NCBI GenBank assembly: GCA_002408125.1
Contig: DHQO01000031.1
Coordinates: 1-64,000, forward strand
Origin: Hyphomonadaceae bacterium UBA5336
GTDB lineage: Bacteria > Pseudomonadota > Alphaproteobacteria > Caulobacterales > Hyphomonadaceae
Direction: 5' to 3'
Length of the DNA: 64,000 nt
A program made the translations under genes and the position numbers. The notes beneath the pieces were generated by a model that saw only the letters and a list, made by a program, of their open reading frames with translations, ran no database searches and was not told where the DNA came from. This document shows positions 35,308 through 44,680 of this stretch, in pieces; the first letter of the stretch is position 1; every line of letters starts with the position of its first letter.

Positions 35308-36452
35308 GAACGGGGCAGGCCGGCGAGAATGGCATCTGCAGCACGTTCGGGCGCCGGCTGTTCGCCATATCCCATGGCCGCCAGCGCCTCGGTCTGTTGC
35401 GCCACCTGTGCAGCGCACCGCTCGGGCGATGCGAGCAGATCCAGCGCCGCATGCGCAAGGCGATCCCCGCGCAGATCGTCCTGGATGAATTCCGGGATGA
35501 TCTCCCTGTCGCCGCCGGCGATATTGACCAGCGTCACATGGGTCGGCCGGTAGGCCCGCTTGGCCAGCATGTAGCTGAGCGCGCCAAGTCGGTACCCGAC
35601 CAGCATGGCCGTGCCCTGCACTGCCACCTCGCTCGACACCGTGCCGGAACAGACCAGCGCCAGGTCGGCCGCGGCCATGGCATCCTCATGCGGCGCGGCG
35701 GCGTCCGGAAGAGTGAACTCGCCCAGCCCCCCGGCAAAAGCCTCCCGGAACGCATCGGCCACGCTGTCGGCCGGCATGGCCACCAGCTGCACCTCGGGCC
35801 GGGCCTCTTTGATCAGCCTCGCGGCTTCCATCAGGTCCGGCGCGACACGGCGGATCTCGCTCATCCGGCTGCCCGGCAGGACCAGCAGGATGGGCTCTTC
35901 CGGCGACAGCCCATTGGCCACGCAGAAGCGCGCCTTGTCGCCCGGCCTGCCCCGCGCCAGGGCCGGCACGCCAATCACCTCGGCTTCGATAGGCAGGTCG
36001 GCATAATAGTCCAGCTCCATGCGATGCAGGCAAAGCACCTGATCGAAGGTTTCCGCCAGCGTCTTCGCCCGGCCGGGACGGGTCGCCCAGATCTGCGGTC
36101 CGGCAAGCTTGACCAGCCGGATATGCGGCGCGCGGGCGCGCACGCGCTGGCCGACCCGGAGACAAAAGCCCCAGCTGTCGACCAGCACGGCGGCATCCGG
36201 CGTAGCAGCGATGATATGATCGGCGGCCTGGTCGGCCAGGCGCGTCACAGTGGAATAGGCCTTGATGCCTTCGATAAAGCCGAGCACCGAAAGCGGCGCG
36301 ATATCGAAGGGCGACTGGATGCCGAGACGTGCCATTTCCCGTCCGCCAATCCCGGCGAATTCGCAATCGGGCGCGCGCGCCGCGATCGCCTCCATGGTCT
36401 CGCGCGCGAGCAAATCGCCAGAGGCTTCGGCCGCCGTGAAGTGCAGCTTCAC
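35304..36452 (-). CDS. lpxB: Lipid-A-disaccharide synthase
   Basis: A 382-residue peripheral membrane glycosyltransferase (GT19) that joins UDP-2,3-diacylglucosamine and lipid X to lipid A disaccharide. It opens MKLHFTAAEASGDLLA, continues with GGREMARLGIQSPFDIAPLSVLGFIEG and the LPGSRMSEIRRVAPDLMEAA motif of the family, and contains CSGTVSSEVAVQGTAMLVGYR with the conserved glutamate. It is the last gene of the long leftward operon, overlapping lpxI by 4 bp. Confidence 0.95.
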   Translation of the reverse strand: MKLHFTAAEASGDLLARETMEAIAARAPDCEFAGIGGREMARLGIQSPFDIAPLSVLGFIEGIKAYSTVTRLADQAADHIIAATPDAAVLVDSWGFCLRVGQRVRARAPHIRLVKLAGPQIWATRPGRAKTLAETFDQVLCLHRMELDYYADLPIEAEVIGVPALARGRPGDKARFCVANGLSPEEPILLVLPGSRMSEIRRVAPDLMEAARLIKEARPEVQLVAMPADSVADAFREAFAGGLGEFTLPDAAAPHEDAMAAADLALVCSGTVSSEVAVQGTAMLVGYRLGALSYMLAKRAYRPTHVTLVNIAGGDREIIPEFIQDDLRGDRLAHAALDLLASPERCAAQVAQQTEALAAMGYGEQPAPERAADAILAGLPRS

Positions 36453-37288
36453 GCGCCCGTCTCCAGTCCGAGCAGGAACACGCCGACCGTGTTGGCGGCG
36501 GCCTCTAGCGCCTCACGATCGACCAGCAGCGCCCCGCCGGCCTCATAGGCAATCCCGGCAAGGCCCGCCCTGTGGACGCCCTCCACCGTAGCCACACCGA
36601 TTGTGGGCAGGTCGATCTTTCGCTCCTGGATCGGCTTGGGCACCTTCACCAGCACGCCGCGCAGCGCCCCGGGGGTGCCGCGCAGGCTGGGATCAAGCCC
36701 TGCACAGCGCGCCAGCATGGCGTCCGTGCCCTCCTGGGCTTCCACTGCCAGCACCAGCCCGTCGCACACCACACAGCCCTGCCCGATATCCAGCCGTCCG
36801 ATCTCGCGCGCCACATGGACCGCGCGCTCGATATCGGCCTGCATGGCTTCATCAGGCGCCGGCCCCGCCACCAGGCCCACCGGGCCAAGCAGATGGGCGG
36901 CGATCTCCTCGGCTCCGCGAATGGTGAAGCCCTCGCCTTCCAGCTCGGTCAGGATCACCCGCAGCAGCGCATCGTCGCCCTGGCGCGCCGCGCTCAGCAC
37001 TTTCGGCAAAAGGCGTGCACCGCGGAAATCGAGCTTCAGCGCGGAAAAGTCCGGACGAGAGACATTGCCGGCAAAGACGATGTCCTGGCAGCCGGCCTCC
37101 CTGAAGGTCTTTACCAGCTTGCCGAATTCGCCGAGCCCGACGCTGGAATGCGGATAGCCCTCAAGCGCAGGTTCCTCGAAGCCTTTCAGGCGTACGATAT
37201 AGACCCCGCGGCCACTTGCCACCGCGCCCTCGGCGACCCGGACCGGCAGCGTGCCGAGGCCCGCGACAAGTCCGATCGGACCAGACAT
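36449..37288 (-). CDS. lpxI: UDP-2,3-diacylglucosamine hydrolase LpxI
   Basis: A 279-residue enzyme (DUF1009 family) that cleaves UDP-2,3-diacylglucosamine to lipid X in place of LpxH. Conserved stretches: LVAGLGTLPVRVAEGA at the N terminus, AGNVSRPDFSAL, ALLRVILTELEGEGF, and C-terminal IGVATVEGVHRAGLAGIAYEAGGALLVDR. LpxI is characterised in Caulobacter and typical of alphaproteobacteria. ATG at 37288 overlaps the lpxA stop by one base (TGATG); an upstream in-frame ATG at 37312 would only extend into lpxA. Its neighbours lpxA and lpxB act just before and after it. Confidence 0.94.
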   Translation of the reverse strand: MSGPIGLVAGLGTLPVRVAEGAVASGRGVYIVRLKGFEEPALEGYPHSSVGLGEFGKLVKTFREAGCQDIVFAGNVSRPDFSALKLDFRGARLLPKVLSAARQGDDALLRVILTELEGEGFTIRGAEEIAAHLLGPVGLVAGPAPDEAMQADIERAVHVAREIGRLDIGQGCVVCDGLVLAVEAQEGTDAMLARCAGLDPSLRGTPGALRGVLVKVPKPIQERKIDLPTIGVATVEGVHRAGLAGIAYEAGGALLVDREALEAAANTVGVFLLGLETGA

Positions 37289-38097
37289 CAGCGCCCTCTC
37301 TCGGTGGTGCAAAGCGGGCGCGAGCGCTTCTTCCTCAGGAAGGCAATCATCTTGTCCACGTGCGGATCGCCACCGAACTCGCGCGCTGCTGCATCGAGCC
37401 GCTCGGCAAAGGCCCGACCGCCCGCCTCATCGAAAAGCGCCTTGTAGGCCCGCCGGATGGTGCGGATTTCCTCGCGCGTGAAACCACGCCGCGACAGGCC
37501 TTTGACGTTCAGGCCCGCCAGGTGGGCACGATCGCCCTGAACCATGGCGTAGGGAAGGATATCGGACACCACGATGCTGCCACCCGCCACAAAGGCATGA
37601 TCGCCGATCTCTGTGAACTGGTGCAGCGCCACGATGCCACCGATCCAGACATGGTCACCCAGCACACAATGTCCGCCAATCTCAACGGCATTGGCCAGCA
37701 CGCAGTGATTGCCGATCTGGCAGTCATGGCCGGCATGGGAATAGGCCATGAAGAAGCAATCCGAGCCGATGCGCGTGATCTTCGAGCCATGCGGCAGGCC
37801 GGCATGGACATTGGAGTATTCGCGAAACACGGTGCGCGCGCCGACTACCAAGCCGGTGCCCGGCTCGTCCTTTGCACCGATACTCTGGCCGCGGCAGCCG
37901 AGCACCACGCCGGGGAACAGCTCGCATTTCTCGCCAAGCACGCTCTCGCCCATCACGGTGACGCGACCGTGCAGGCGCACGCCATCGCCCAGCACGACCT
38001 TGGGGCCAACTTCGCAAAAGGGGCCGATCTCGACCCCTTCGCCCAGCTCCGCACCGTCATGGATAACGGCAGAGGGATGTATCTGCGTGGCGCTCAT
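37288..38097 (-). CDS. lpxA: UDP-N-acetylglucosamine acyltransferase
   Basis: A 269-residue left-handed beta-helix acyltransferase that attaches R-3-hydroxyacyl chains to UDP-GlcNAc from ACP, the first committed step of lipid A synthesis. Hexapeptide repeats run from about residue 8 to 190; the catalytic histidine is H124 in AYSHAGHDC (equivalent to H125 of E. coli), with a C-terminal helical domain. Its ATG overlaps the lpxD stop by 4 bp. Confidence 0.95.
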   Translation of the reverse strand: MSATQIHPSAVIHDGAELGEGVEIGPFCEVGPKVVLGDGVRLHGRVTVMGESVLGEKCELFPGVVLGCRGQSIGAKDEPGTGLVVGARTVFREYSNVHAGLPHGSKITRIGSDCFFMAYSHAGHDCQIGNHCVLANAVEIGGHCVLGDHVWIGGIVALHQFTEIGDHAFVAGGSIVVSDILPYAMVQGDRAHLAGLNVKGLSRRGFTREEIRTIRRAYKALFDEAGGRAFAERLDAAAREFGGDPHVDKMIAFLRKKRSRPLCTTERGR

Positions 38098-39110
38098 GTG
38101 TCTTTCTTGCGTGCCTTGGTCTGTTTGGAAAGCCAGGCGACCTCGCGCATATAGTCGCGAATGGGACGTGCCGGCACACCGCCCCAGGTCTCCCCGGCAG
38201 GCACGTCGCGGAAAACACCGGATGCGGCGGCAAGACGCGCGCCCGGCCCAAGTTTGACATGGTCGGCAATACCGGCCCGCCCTCCGAGCTGTACGCCATC
38301 GCCAATGATGCAGCTGCCGGAAATCCCGCTGAAGGCGGCGATCGCCACGCTGCGGCCCATCACGACATTGTGCCCGATATGGCAGAGATTATCGATCTTG
38401 CTGCGCTCGCCGACAATGGTGTCGTCAAAGGCGCCGCGGTCGATGGTGGAATTGGCCCCGACCGTGACATGGTCCTGCAGGATGACCCGGCCGAGCTGTG
38501 GCACGTCCTCAGCGCCGGTCGACGTACCGATCACACCGAAGCCGGCCTCGCCGATACGCGCCCCCGAGGCCAGGCTGACATGGTCGCCGAGCAGGGAGCA
38601 CTGGACCGACACATGCGCGCCGATCCGGCAGTTGCGTCCGATCTGAACACCTGCGCCGATCACACTGCCCGGACCGATCCGCGTGCCCTCGCCGATAGCG
38701 GCATTCGGGCCGACCACGACACCATGGCCAAGCTCTGCGGCGGGGTGAATGGAGGCGTTCTCGGCGATCTGCTCGCCGGGATTGGTCAGCGGCCGGGGCG
38801 AATAAATCGCGCGACTGGCACGCACATGGGCAAGTCGCGGAGCATCGCAGACCAGCGCGGCAACGCCTTCCGGGAGGAATTCCGCCGCGTCCGGCCGAAC
38901 CAGACAGGCCAGCGCCTGGCCGCTTATCTGCGCGGCCTCGGCGGGTTTGCCTTCGTAAAAGCAGACATCACCTGCCTGCGCCGAGGCCGAAGAGGACACA
39001 CCGGTCGCTTCGGCCTCGGGATTGCCCATCAGGGTGGCACCCGTCATCTCGGCCCATTTCCCAAGCGTCACAGCCCCTACGGACGCAAAGAAACGGGAAT
39101 CCACAGGCAC
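38094..39110 (-). CDS. lpxD: UDP-3-O-(R-3-hydroxyacyl)glucosamine N-acyltransferase
   Basis: A 338-residue acyltransferase that adds the second hydroxyacyl chain in lipid A synthesis. It has an N-terminal uridine-binding domain (about residues 1-100), the left-handed beta helix of hexapeptide repeats, and the catalytic histidine in LCHIGHNVVMG. GTG at 39110 was chosen because GAGAGGGG is six bases upstream and the resulting length matches the family (E. coli 341); the longer in-frame start at 39179 overlaps ompH. It follows ompH by 25 bp and directly precedes lpxA, with no fabZ between them. Confidence 0.93.
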   Translation of the reverse strand: MPVDSRFFASVGAVTLGKWAEMTGATLMGNPEAEATGVSSSASAQAGDVCFYEGKPAEAAQISGQALACLVRPDAAEFLPEGVAALVCDAPRLAHVRASRAIYSPRPLTNPGEQIAENASIHPAAELGHGVVVGPNAAIGEGTRIGPGSVIGAGVQIGRNCRIGAHVSVQCSLLGDHVSLASGARIGEAGFGVIGTSTGAEDVPQLGRVILQDHVTVGANSTIDRGAFDDTIVGERSKIDNLCHIGHNVVMGRSVAIAAFSGISGSCIIGDGVQLGGRAGIADHVKLGPGARLAAASGVFRDVPAGETWGGVPARPIRDYMREVAWLSKQTKARKKDT

Positions 39111-39135
39111 GGGCAGCCCCTCTCCAGCTTGGCGC

Positions 39136-39735
39136 TTACTGCTGGCTCGGCTGGCCCTGTTGGGCCGGCAGGCGCTCACGTGTGACGGCGATGGTCGGCG
39201 TGCGCGAGTCGAGTTTCTCGATCACTTCATCGGTCACGTTCACCGACGGCAGCGCGATCATCACATCGCCGGCCGCCAGCATGATTTCCGCACTGTGCGC
39301 CGCCATCACTTCTTCCAGCACCGGCTTGAGCGCCTCGGCGAAGGCGATCTGCGCCTTGCGCTCGGTGATGGCCAGCTCGGTGGAGCGGCGATCGGATTCC
39401 TGGCTCAGCGTGCGCAGACGGGTCTGGTAGTCCCGTGCCTGGGCCTGCAGCTCGGTATCGGCCTGCAGCGCTTCCGGCGTCATGTTGGCCGTACGCGCCT
39501 GGATCGTGTTGCCCAGTTGCTCCAGGGAGTTGGCAGACGGCTCGAGCTCGCGCTGCATCTGGTCCTGGATCGTCTGGATCTTGGCAGCGATGTCCTGACC
39601 GGCCGCGCTCTCGGTGAGCACGCGGTGCTGATCAACGACAACGAACTTGGTGCCCTGGGCGAAGGCCGGGACGGAAATGGCGAAACTGGCAACCGCCAGC
39701 ACCGTCACGGCGATAAATTGTCTCAAATGCAGCAT
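39136..39735 (-). CDS. OmpH/Skp-family periplasmic chaperone
   Basis: A 199-residue exported protein: signal peptide MLHLRQFIAVTVLAVASFAISVPAFAQ, then a beta-strand region FVVVDQHRVLTES and long helices (QIQTIQDQMQRELEP... through ...ELAITERKAQIAFAEALKPV) that form the tentacles of Skp-like chaperones. Such chaperones keep outer-membrane proteins soluble en route to BamA. A good ribosome-binding site (AAAGGAGAAA) precedes the ATG. It is between bamA and lpxD, as usual. Confidence 0.9.
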   Translation of the reverse strand: MLHLRQFIAVTVLAVASFAISVPAFAQGTKFVVVDQHRVLTESAAGQDIAAKIQTIQDQMQRELEPSANSLEQLGNTIQARTANMTPEALQADTELQAQARDYQTRLRTLSQESDRRSTELAITERKAQIAFAEALKPVLEEVMAAHSAEIMLAAGDVMIALPSVNVTDEVIEKLDSRTPTIAVTRERLPAQQGQPSQQ

Positions 39736-39752
39736 GGATTTCTCCTTTGGGG

Positions 39753-42263
39753 CTAGAACCGCGTTGAGGTGGAGAACCGGAACGTCTCTGTCCGGTCATA
39801 TTCTTCCTTGCGAAGAATCTGTGAGAAGTCGAAACGGATGGGACCGAAGGGGCTGTCCCAGAATACGCTGAGGCCGGCCGAGGCGCGCAGGGACATCTCG
39901 TCCTCGATATAGCGCACAGCATACTGGCCGGTCACCTGATCGAAATAGTAGATCTCGGAGTCGATATCGGAATCCTCCAGAGTGCCGAGCGAGCCGACAT
40001 CGGTGAACAGCGCTGTCTTGATCCCGTATTCCTCCGGAAGGAGGTTCGGCACCGCCAGTTCGAACGTGCCCTGATAGTACATGTTCCCGCCGAGCGAGCG
40101 GCCGCGACGGATGCTGTCCTCGTTATAGTCCTCGTCGAACAGACGCACGACCTCGCGCGGGCCGAGGCCGGCCACGTCAAAACCGCGAAACGAGCTGCCG
40201 CCCCGGAAGAAGCGGTTGTTGATCCGTACCGTGTCATCGCTGCCGAGCGGCGCAATATGGCCGACCGACAGGCGCGAGGAGAAGCGGAAGCCCTTCCACA
40301 GGCCGCGATACCAGGCGGCGGTGGCTTCCGAGCGCAGGTATTTCACATCCCCGCCAAGGCCCGCGACGTCCTGGCTGAGCGACATGTCGAAGCCGCGCGT
40401 CGGCTCGATCGGGTCGTTCCGGCGGTCCCACTGGAATGTGTAGCCGAGAATGGAGGAGATATCGGCGCGCACGCTGTCACAGAAGGATGCGCGGCCGACC
40501 AGCACCTGCGGTCCGCAGGAATCGACAATGAACTGGCCTTCTTCAGGCTCATAATTGCCGAGATAGACGTTCGAAGTCAGCTCGTCGGCGATGACGCGGC
40601 CATCCTCGTCGACCAGCGCCTGGGCTTCGATATTGATCTCGTCGGACTGCAGGCGGTAGCGCAGGCCGAGATTGGTGCGCTCGGTGAGGGGGAAGCCCAC
40701 GCGCAGGCCGGCGCCATAGGTCTGGGTCTCGAAGTTCGACACGTCCAGGAAGTTCGACCGCGTCGCGAAGATATCGATCCCGGCCGCCAGGTTACGGTCC
40801 AGGAAGCGCGGCTCGGTGAATCGGAAATCGACATACTGGTTGCGGTCCGAGGCCGACACACGTGCGACCAGCGACTGGCCAGTGCCGCGCAGGTTGCGCT
40901 GGGTCACGGACATGTCGATCAGGAAGGCATCGACCGAGGAGAAACCGGCCGCAAAGGACAGCTCACCGGTGGGCTGTTCTTCCACCGAGAGGTTCACCAC
41001 GGTGCGGTCGGGCTCCGAGCCCGGCTCCTCGGTGATCTCCACCTCGCCGAAGAAACCCAGCGCACGCACGCGGTTGCGCGAGCGGTCGAGCAGGATGCGG
41101 TTGAAGGCATCGCCTTCATTGATGCGCAGCTCGCGCCGGATCACGCGGTCGAGCGTGCGGGTGTTGCCGACAATATTGATGCGCTCGACATAGACGCGCG
41201 GGCCTTCGTCGATGGCGAAGGTGACATTGACCGTATTGGTGACCGGGTCAGCCTCGATGCGCGGGCGGATATCCACGAAGGCATAGCCGGCGACGCCGGC
41301 CGCGAAGGTCAGGGTGTCGATGACATCCTCGATCCGGTCGCCCTGGTAGAGGTCGCCTTCCTGGATGCTGACCGCGCGGCGCAAGGCATCGGCATTCAGC
41401 TTCTCCAGCGCGGTCTCGACCTTGATCTCGCCGAAATTGTACTGCTCGCCCTCATCGATGGTGAAGGTGATGTAGAAGTCTTCCTGGTCCGGCGTCAGGT
41501 CGGCCACGGCGGAGACGACGCGGAAGTCGTAATAACCATTGTTCTGATAGAACTGGCGCAGCACTTCGCGGTCATATTCAAGCCGGCCGGGGTCGTAATT
41601 GTCGTTGGAGGAGAAAAACCGCCACCAGCGCGACTGCTTGGTGACGATCTCGCCACGCAGGCGGCTGTCGGAATATTCCTCGTTGCCGATGAAGTTGATC
41701 GAGCGCACGCCGGTTACCGGGCCTTCGGTCATCTTGAAGATGAGATCGACGCGGTTCTGGTCGAGCGGCTTGTATTCCGGCTCGACGGTGGCCGAGAAGC
41801 GGCCGGACTGGCGGTAAAGCTCGAGGATGCGCTGGACGTCGGCCTGCACGCGCGCGGCTGTGAAGATCCCGCGCGGGACGGCCTGGATTTCCTCACGCAG
41901 CTTGTCGTCGTCGAGCGCCTTGTTGCCCTCGAAGATGACGCGGTTGATGATCGGGTTCTCGACCACGCGGACCACCAGGTCCGAGCCGCGCCGGTCAATC
42001 GCCACATCGGCAAAGAGGCCCGTGGCGAACAGGGTCTTGAGGGAGAGGTCGATACGCTCGCCATCGAACGGGTCGCCAGCTTCCAGCAGCAGATAGGACT
42101 GCACCGTGCGCGCTTCGATCCGCTGATTGCCCTCCACCACCACAGCCCGGATGTTGCCGGCCAGCAGGTCCTCCTCCTGGGCACTGGCCTGGCCAGCACC
42201 TCCCAAACCGGGGACCAGGGCACAAACAGCAGCCATGGCTGTCGCAGACAGAATCGAACGCAT
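39753..42263 (-). CDS. bamA: Outer membrane protein assembly factor BamA
   Basis: An 836-residue core protein of the BAM complex, which folds and inserts beta-barrel proteins. Signal peptide MRSILSATAMAAVCALVPGLGGAGQASAQ; five POTRA domains (about residues 30-420; the first opens IRAVVVEGNQRIEARTV), and a 16-strand barrel ending in FRFSTSTRF with the terminal phenylalanine signal. The barrel contains the conserved FFRGGSSFRGFDVAGLGPR loop (VRGF-like motif). ATG at 42263 was preferred to an upstream ATG at 42290, which has no ribosome-binding site; AGAAGG lies nine bases before 42263. It follows rseP by 36 bp. Confidence 0.95.
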   Translation of the reverse strand: MRSILSATAMAAVCALVPGLGGAGQASAQEEDLLAGNIRAVVVEGNQRIEARTVQSYLLLEAGDPFDGERIDLSLKTLFATGLFADVAIDRRGSDLVVRVVENPIINRVIFEGNKALDDDKLREEIQAVPRGIFTAARVQADVQRILELYRQSGRFSATVEPEYKPLDQNRVDLIFKMTEGPVTGVRSINFIGNEEYSDSRLRGEIVTKQSRWWRFFSSNDNYDPGRLEYDREVLRQFYQNNGYYDFRVVSAVADLTPDQEDFYITFTIDEGEQYNFGEIKVETALEKLNADALRRAVSIQEGDLYQGDRIEDVIDTLTFAAGVAGYAFVDIRPRIEADPVTNTVNVTFAIDEGPRVYVERINIVGNTRTLDRVIRRELRINEGDAFNRILLDRSRNRVRALGFFGEVEITEEPGSEPDRTVVNLSVEEQPTGELSFAAGFSSVDAFLIDMSVTQRNLRGTGQSLVARVSASDRNQYVDFRFTEPRFLDRNLAAGIDIFATRSNFLDVSNFETQTYGAGLRVGFPLTERTNLGLRYRLQSDEINIEAQALVDEDGRVIADELTSNVYLGNYEPEEGQFIVDSCGPQVLVGRASFCDSVRADISSILGYTFQWDRRNDPIEPTRGFDMSLSQDVAGLGGDVKYLRSEATAAWYRGLWKGFRFSSRLSVGHIAPLGSDDTVRINNRFFRGGSSFRGFDVAGLGPREVVRLFDEDYNEDSIRRGRSLGGNMYYQGTFELAVPNLLPEEYGIKTALFTDVGSLGTLEDSDIDSEIYYFDQVTGQYAVRYIEDEMSLRASAGLSVFWDSPFGPIRFDFSQILRKEEYDRTETFRFSTSTRF

Positions 42264-42299
42264 CCTCGACGACCTTCTCAAACTCGACATGGGTGGGGC

Positions 42300-43469
42300 T
42301 TACTCGGAACCTGCCGCGGTGAACACACCCGTTTCCAGAATGTCGCCCCAAGTGACGACCACGAACAGCCCTATAAGCACGAAGAAGCCCACTGTCAGGG
42401 CGCCTTCCTGTATTTTCTCGGGCAAAGCCTTGCCGGTGACCGCTTCCCAGGTGTGGAAAATCACATGTCCGCCATCCAGGATCGGGAATGGCAGCAGGTT
42501 GAACAGGCCAATCCCGACCGACACCAGGGCGCAGATCTTCAGCGCCATGATGACCAGCGCGCGCGCCTTGTCGGCTGCGCTGGCCTGCTCGACTTCCAGG
42601 GTCCGCGTGACCACGCGGCGTGTCACATCGCCGATGCCGACAGGACCGGACAGATTGCTGAGGGGCTCCTTGCCCGTGACCATGCGCACCAGCATGTTCA
42701 CCGTCATACTCACGGTCTCACCGGTTTCAGCCGCGCCTCCGGCGAGGGCACCAAGCGGACCGTAGCGTTTCGGCTCCCGGGGAATGGAGATGAACTCCAT
42801 CCCGACAGTGCCAAGCGGCACCATCTGGCCGAGACCATTGTCCACCATCCGGCGCTCGGGCACGAGCGTCAGGGAAAGCTGATCCTCACCGCGGCTGATA
42901 TCAACGCTGAGCGCGGAACCGGCATTGAGCTTGATCGGCAAGAGCAGGTCATCGCGGTTTTCCAGCGCCTTGCCGTTCATGCCAACGATCATGTCATTGG
43001 GTTGCAGGCCAGCCACCGCCGCAGGACTGGCCTCGTTTACGGCAACGACGCGAATCGACTCCTGAGGCGTGCCGAGCCAGAGCAGCATGATGGTAAAGAT
43101 CAGCGCGGCGAGAATGAAGTTCGCCGCCGGTCCGGCCAGCGATACGACGATGCGCTGCAGCGGCCCAAGATCCGTATACGGCTTGCCCTGCGGACCGGCC
43201 TCGACCACGCCGACATCGCGCGGGCCCTGTGCCTCGCCGACGAATTTCACGAATCCGCCGAGCGGGATCCAATTGATCCGCCAGCGCGTGCCGCGCTTGT
43301 CCTTGCGCTCGGCAATCGGGCCGCCAAAGCCGACGGAGAAGGATTCGACGGCCGCCCCGAACCAGCGTCCGGCATAGTAGTGACCCAGTTCATGGATCAC
43401 CACGACAATGCCCATCATGACCACAAGGGACACAATGAAAACAATGACCTGGGCGAGTGCACCGTCCAA
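42300..43469 (-). CDS. rseP: Site-2 intramembrane zinc metalloprotease RseP
   Basis: A 389-residue inner-membrane protease that carries out the second cleavage of anti-sigma factors and trims signal peptides. The zinc motif is HELGH at residues 26-30 inside the first membrane segment; the third ligand lies in NLLPFPILDGGH near the C terminus. PDZ-type periplasmic domains lie between (about residues 120-290). The start is an unusual TTG at 43469 (reading TTGGACGGT) with a strong GGGAGG ribosome-binding site seven bases upstream; no ATG begins the frame earlier without overlapping dxr, whose stop is 2 bp away. Confidence 0.94.
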   Translation of the reverse strand: MDGALAQVIVFIVSLVVMMGIVVVIHELGHYYAGRWFGAAVESFSVGFGGPIAERKDKRGTRWRINWIPLGGFVKFVGEAQGPRDVGVVEAGPQGKPYTDLGPLQRIVVSLAGPAANFILAALIFTIMLLWLGTPQESIRVVAVNEASPAAVAGLQPNDMIVGMNGKALENRDDLLLPIKLNAGSALSVDISRGEDQLSLTLVPERRMVDNGLGQMVPLGTVGMEFISIPREPKRYGPLGALAGGAAETGETVSMTVNMLVRMVTGKEPLSNLSGPVGIGDVTRRVVTRTLEVEQASAADKARALVIMALKICALVSVGIGLFNLLPFPILDGGHVIFHTWEAVTGKALPEKIQEGALTVGFFVLIGLFVVVTWGDILETGVFTAAGSE

Positions 43470-43471
43470 AC

Positions 43472-44674
43472 TTATCCTCCCGGGCGGCTGGGCGCCCTCG
43501 TCAAACTCTCGTCTGTCAGATCCCGCACCCTTGTATCAAGGTATTTGATCTCTTCCAGCGACATGCAGCTCAGCCCAGCAAAATTCGAGCCTTCGAACAT
43601 GTCCAGCATCTCTCCTACGGCCCAGCTTATGTCGAGAAAACCGCAGCGACCTGAAATAAATGCAGTAACCGCTGCCTCATTAGCACTATTTAATACCGTC
43701 GCAGCCGCATTTCCGAGCGCACTCGCGCGGCGCGCGTATCCGACCGCCGGAAAGCGCGTATCATCCACAGGTGCGAAGTCCAACGTGCCTAATGTGGCAA
43801 GGTTAAGACGGGCGACTTTCGTCTCCACACGGCGTGGCCAGGCCAGCGCGTGGGCGATGGGCGTTTTCATGTCCGGCACGCCGAGCTGGGCGAGCACCGA
43901 GCCGTCGCGATAGTGCGCCATGCCATGAATGATCGACTGGGGATGGATCAGGACCTCGATCTGCTCGGCCGGCAGGTCGAAGAGATAGGCCGCCTCGATA
44001 AACTCCAGCGCCTTGTTCATCAGCGTGGCGCTGTCGATGGAGTTCTTCACCCCCATGTCCCAGTTAGGATGGGCCTTCGCCTGCTCGGGCGTGGCGCGCG
44101 ACATGGCCTCAAGGCTGTGGGTCCGGAACGGGCCGCCCGAGGCAGTTATGGTGAGCTGTTCGACATCGCGCTTGTCCTGCAGCACCTGGAAGATGGCATT
44201 GTGCTCGCTGTCGACCGGCAGGATGGTGGCGCCGGTCTTGCGCGCCTCCGACAGGATCAGCCCGCCGGCACAGACAATGCTCTCCTTGTTGGCCAGCGCT
44301 ACGGTTGTGCCCTGGCGCACGGCGGCCAGTGTGGAGGCGAGGCCCGCCGAACCGGAGATGGCGGCCAGAAGCTTGTCACAGGGGCGCATGGCGGCCTCGA
44401 TACAGGCGGCCTCCCCGGCGGCTGTTTCGATGCCCGTGCCCGCCAGTCCGTCGCGCAGGGCGTCCAGCGCACCGTCGTCGCGGATGACGGCAAGGCGCGG
44501 CTTCAGGCGCAGGGCGAGCACGATCAGCTCCTCGACCTGCCGCCCGGCACACAGCACCTCGACCTCGAAGACCGGCTCACCGGCGGGCGCAAGGGCATTG
44601 GCATCGGCGATCACGTCGGCTGCTGACAGCCCGATCGAGCCCGTAGCGCCCATGATGGAAATCCGCTCAGCCAT
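43472..44674 (-). CDS. dxr: 1-deoxy-D-xylulose 5-phosphate reductoisomerase
   Basis: A 400-residue NADPH-dependent enzyme of the MEP isoprenoid pathway, converting DXP to MEP. The NADP-binding start is ISIMGATGSIG; the metal/substrate motif VDSEHNAIFQ and the flexible-loop motif ASGGPFRT are intact, followed by NWDMGVKNSIDSATLMNK and IIHGMAHYRDGSV. The length equals E. coli Dxr (398). It lies between cdsA and rseP; the following genes uppS and bamA use products of the same lipid-precursor routes. Confidence 0.96.
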   Translation of the reverse strand: MAERISIMGATGSIGLSAADVIADANALAPAGEPVFEVEVLCAGRQVEELIVLALRLKPRLAVIRDDGALDALRDGLAGTGIETAAGEAACIEAAMRPCDKLLAAISGSAGLASTLAAVRQGTTVALANKESIVCAGGLILSEARKTGATILPVDSEHNAIFQVLQDKRDVEQLTITASGGPFRTHSLEAMSRATPEQAKAHPNWDMGVKNSIDSATLMNKALEFIEAAYLFDLPAEQIEVLIHPQSIIHGMAHYRDGSVLAQLGVPDMKTPIAHALAWPRRVETKVARLNLATLGTLDFAPVDDTRFPAVGYARRASALGNAAATVLNSANEAAVTAFISGRCGFLDISWAVGEMLDMFEGSNFAGLSCMSLEEIKYLDTRVRDLTDESLTRAPSRPGG

Positions 44675-44680
44675 GGCGCC

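Noticed and set aside
40257..43913. A 1218-codon open frame on the plus strand opposite bamA, rseP and part of dxr
   Set aside because: It is composed of low-complexity Arg/Ala/Gly/His-rich shadow sequence, overlaps three certain genes, and has no domain pattern or ribosome-binding site; high GC content makes such long shadows common.
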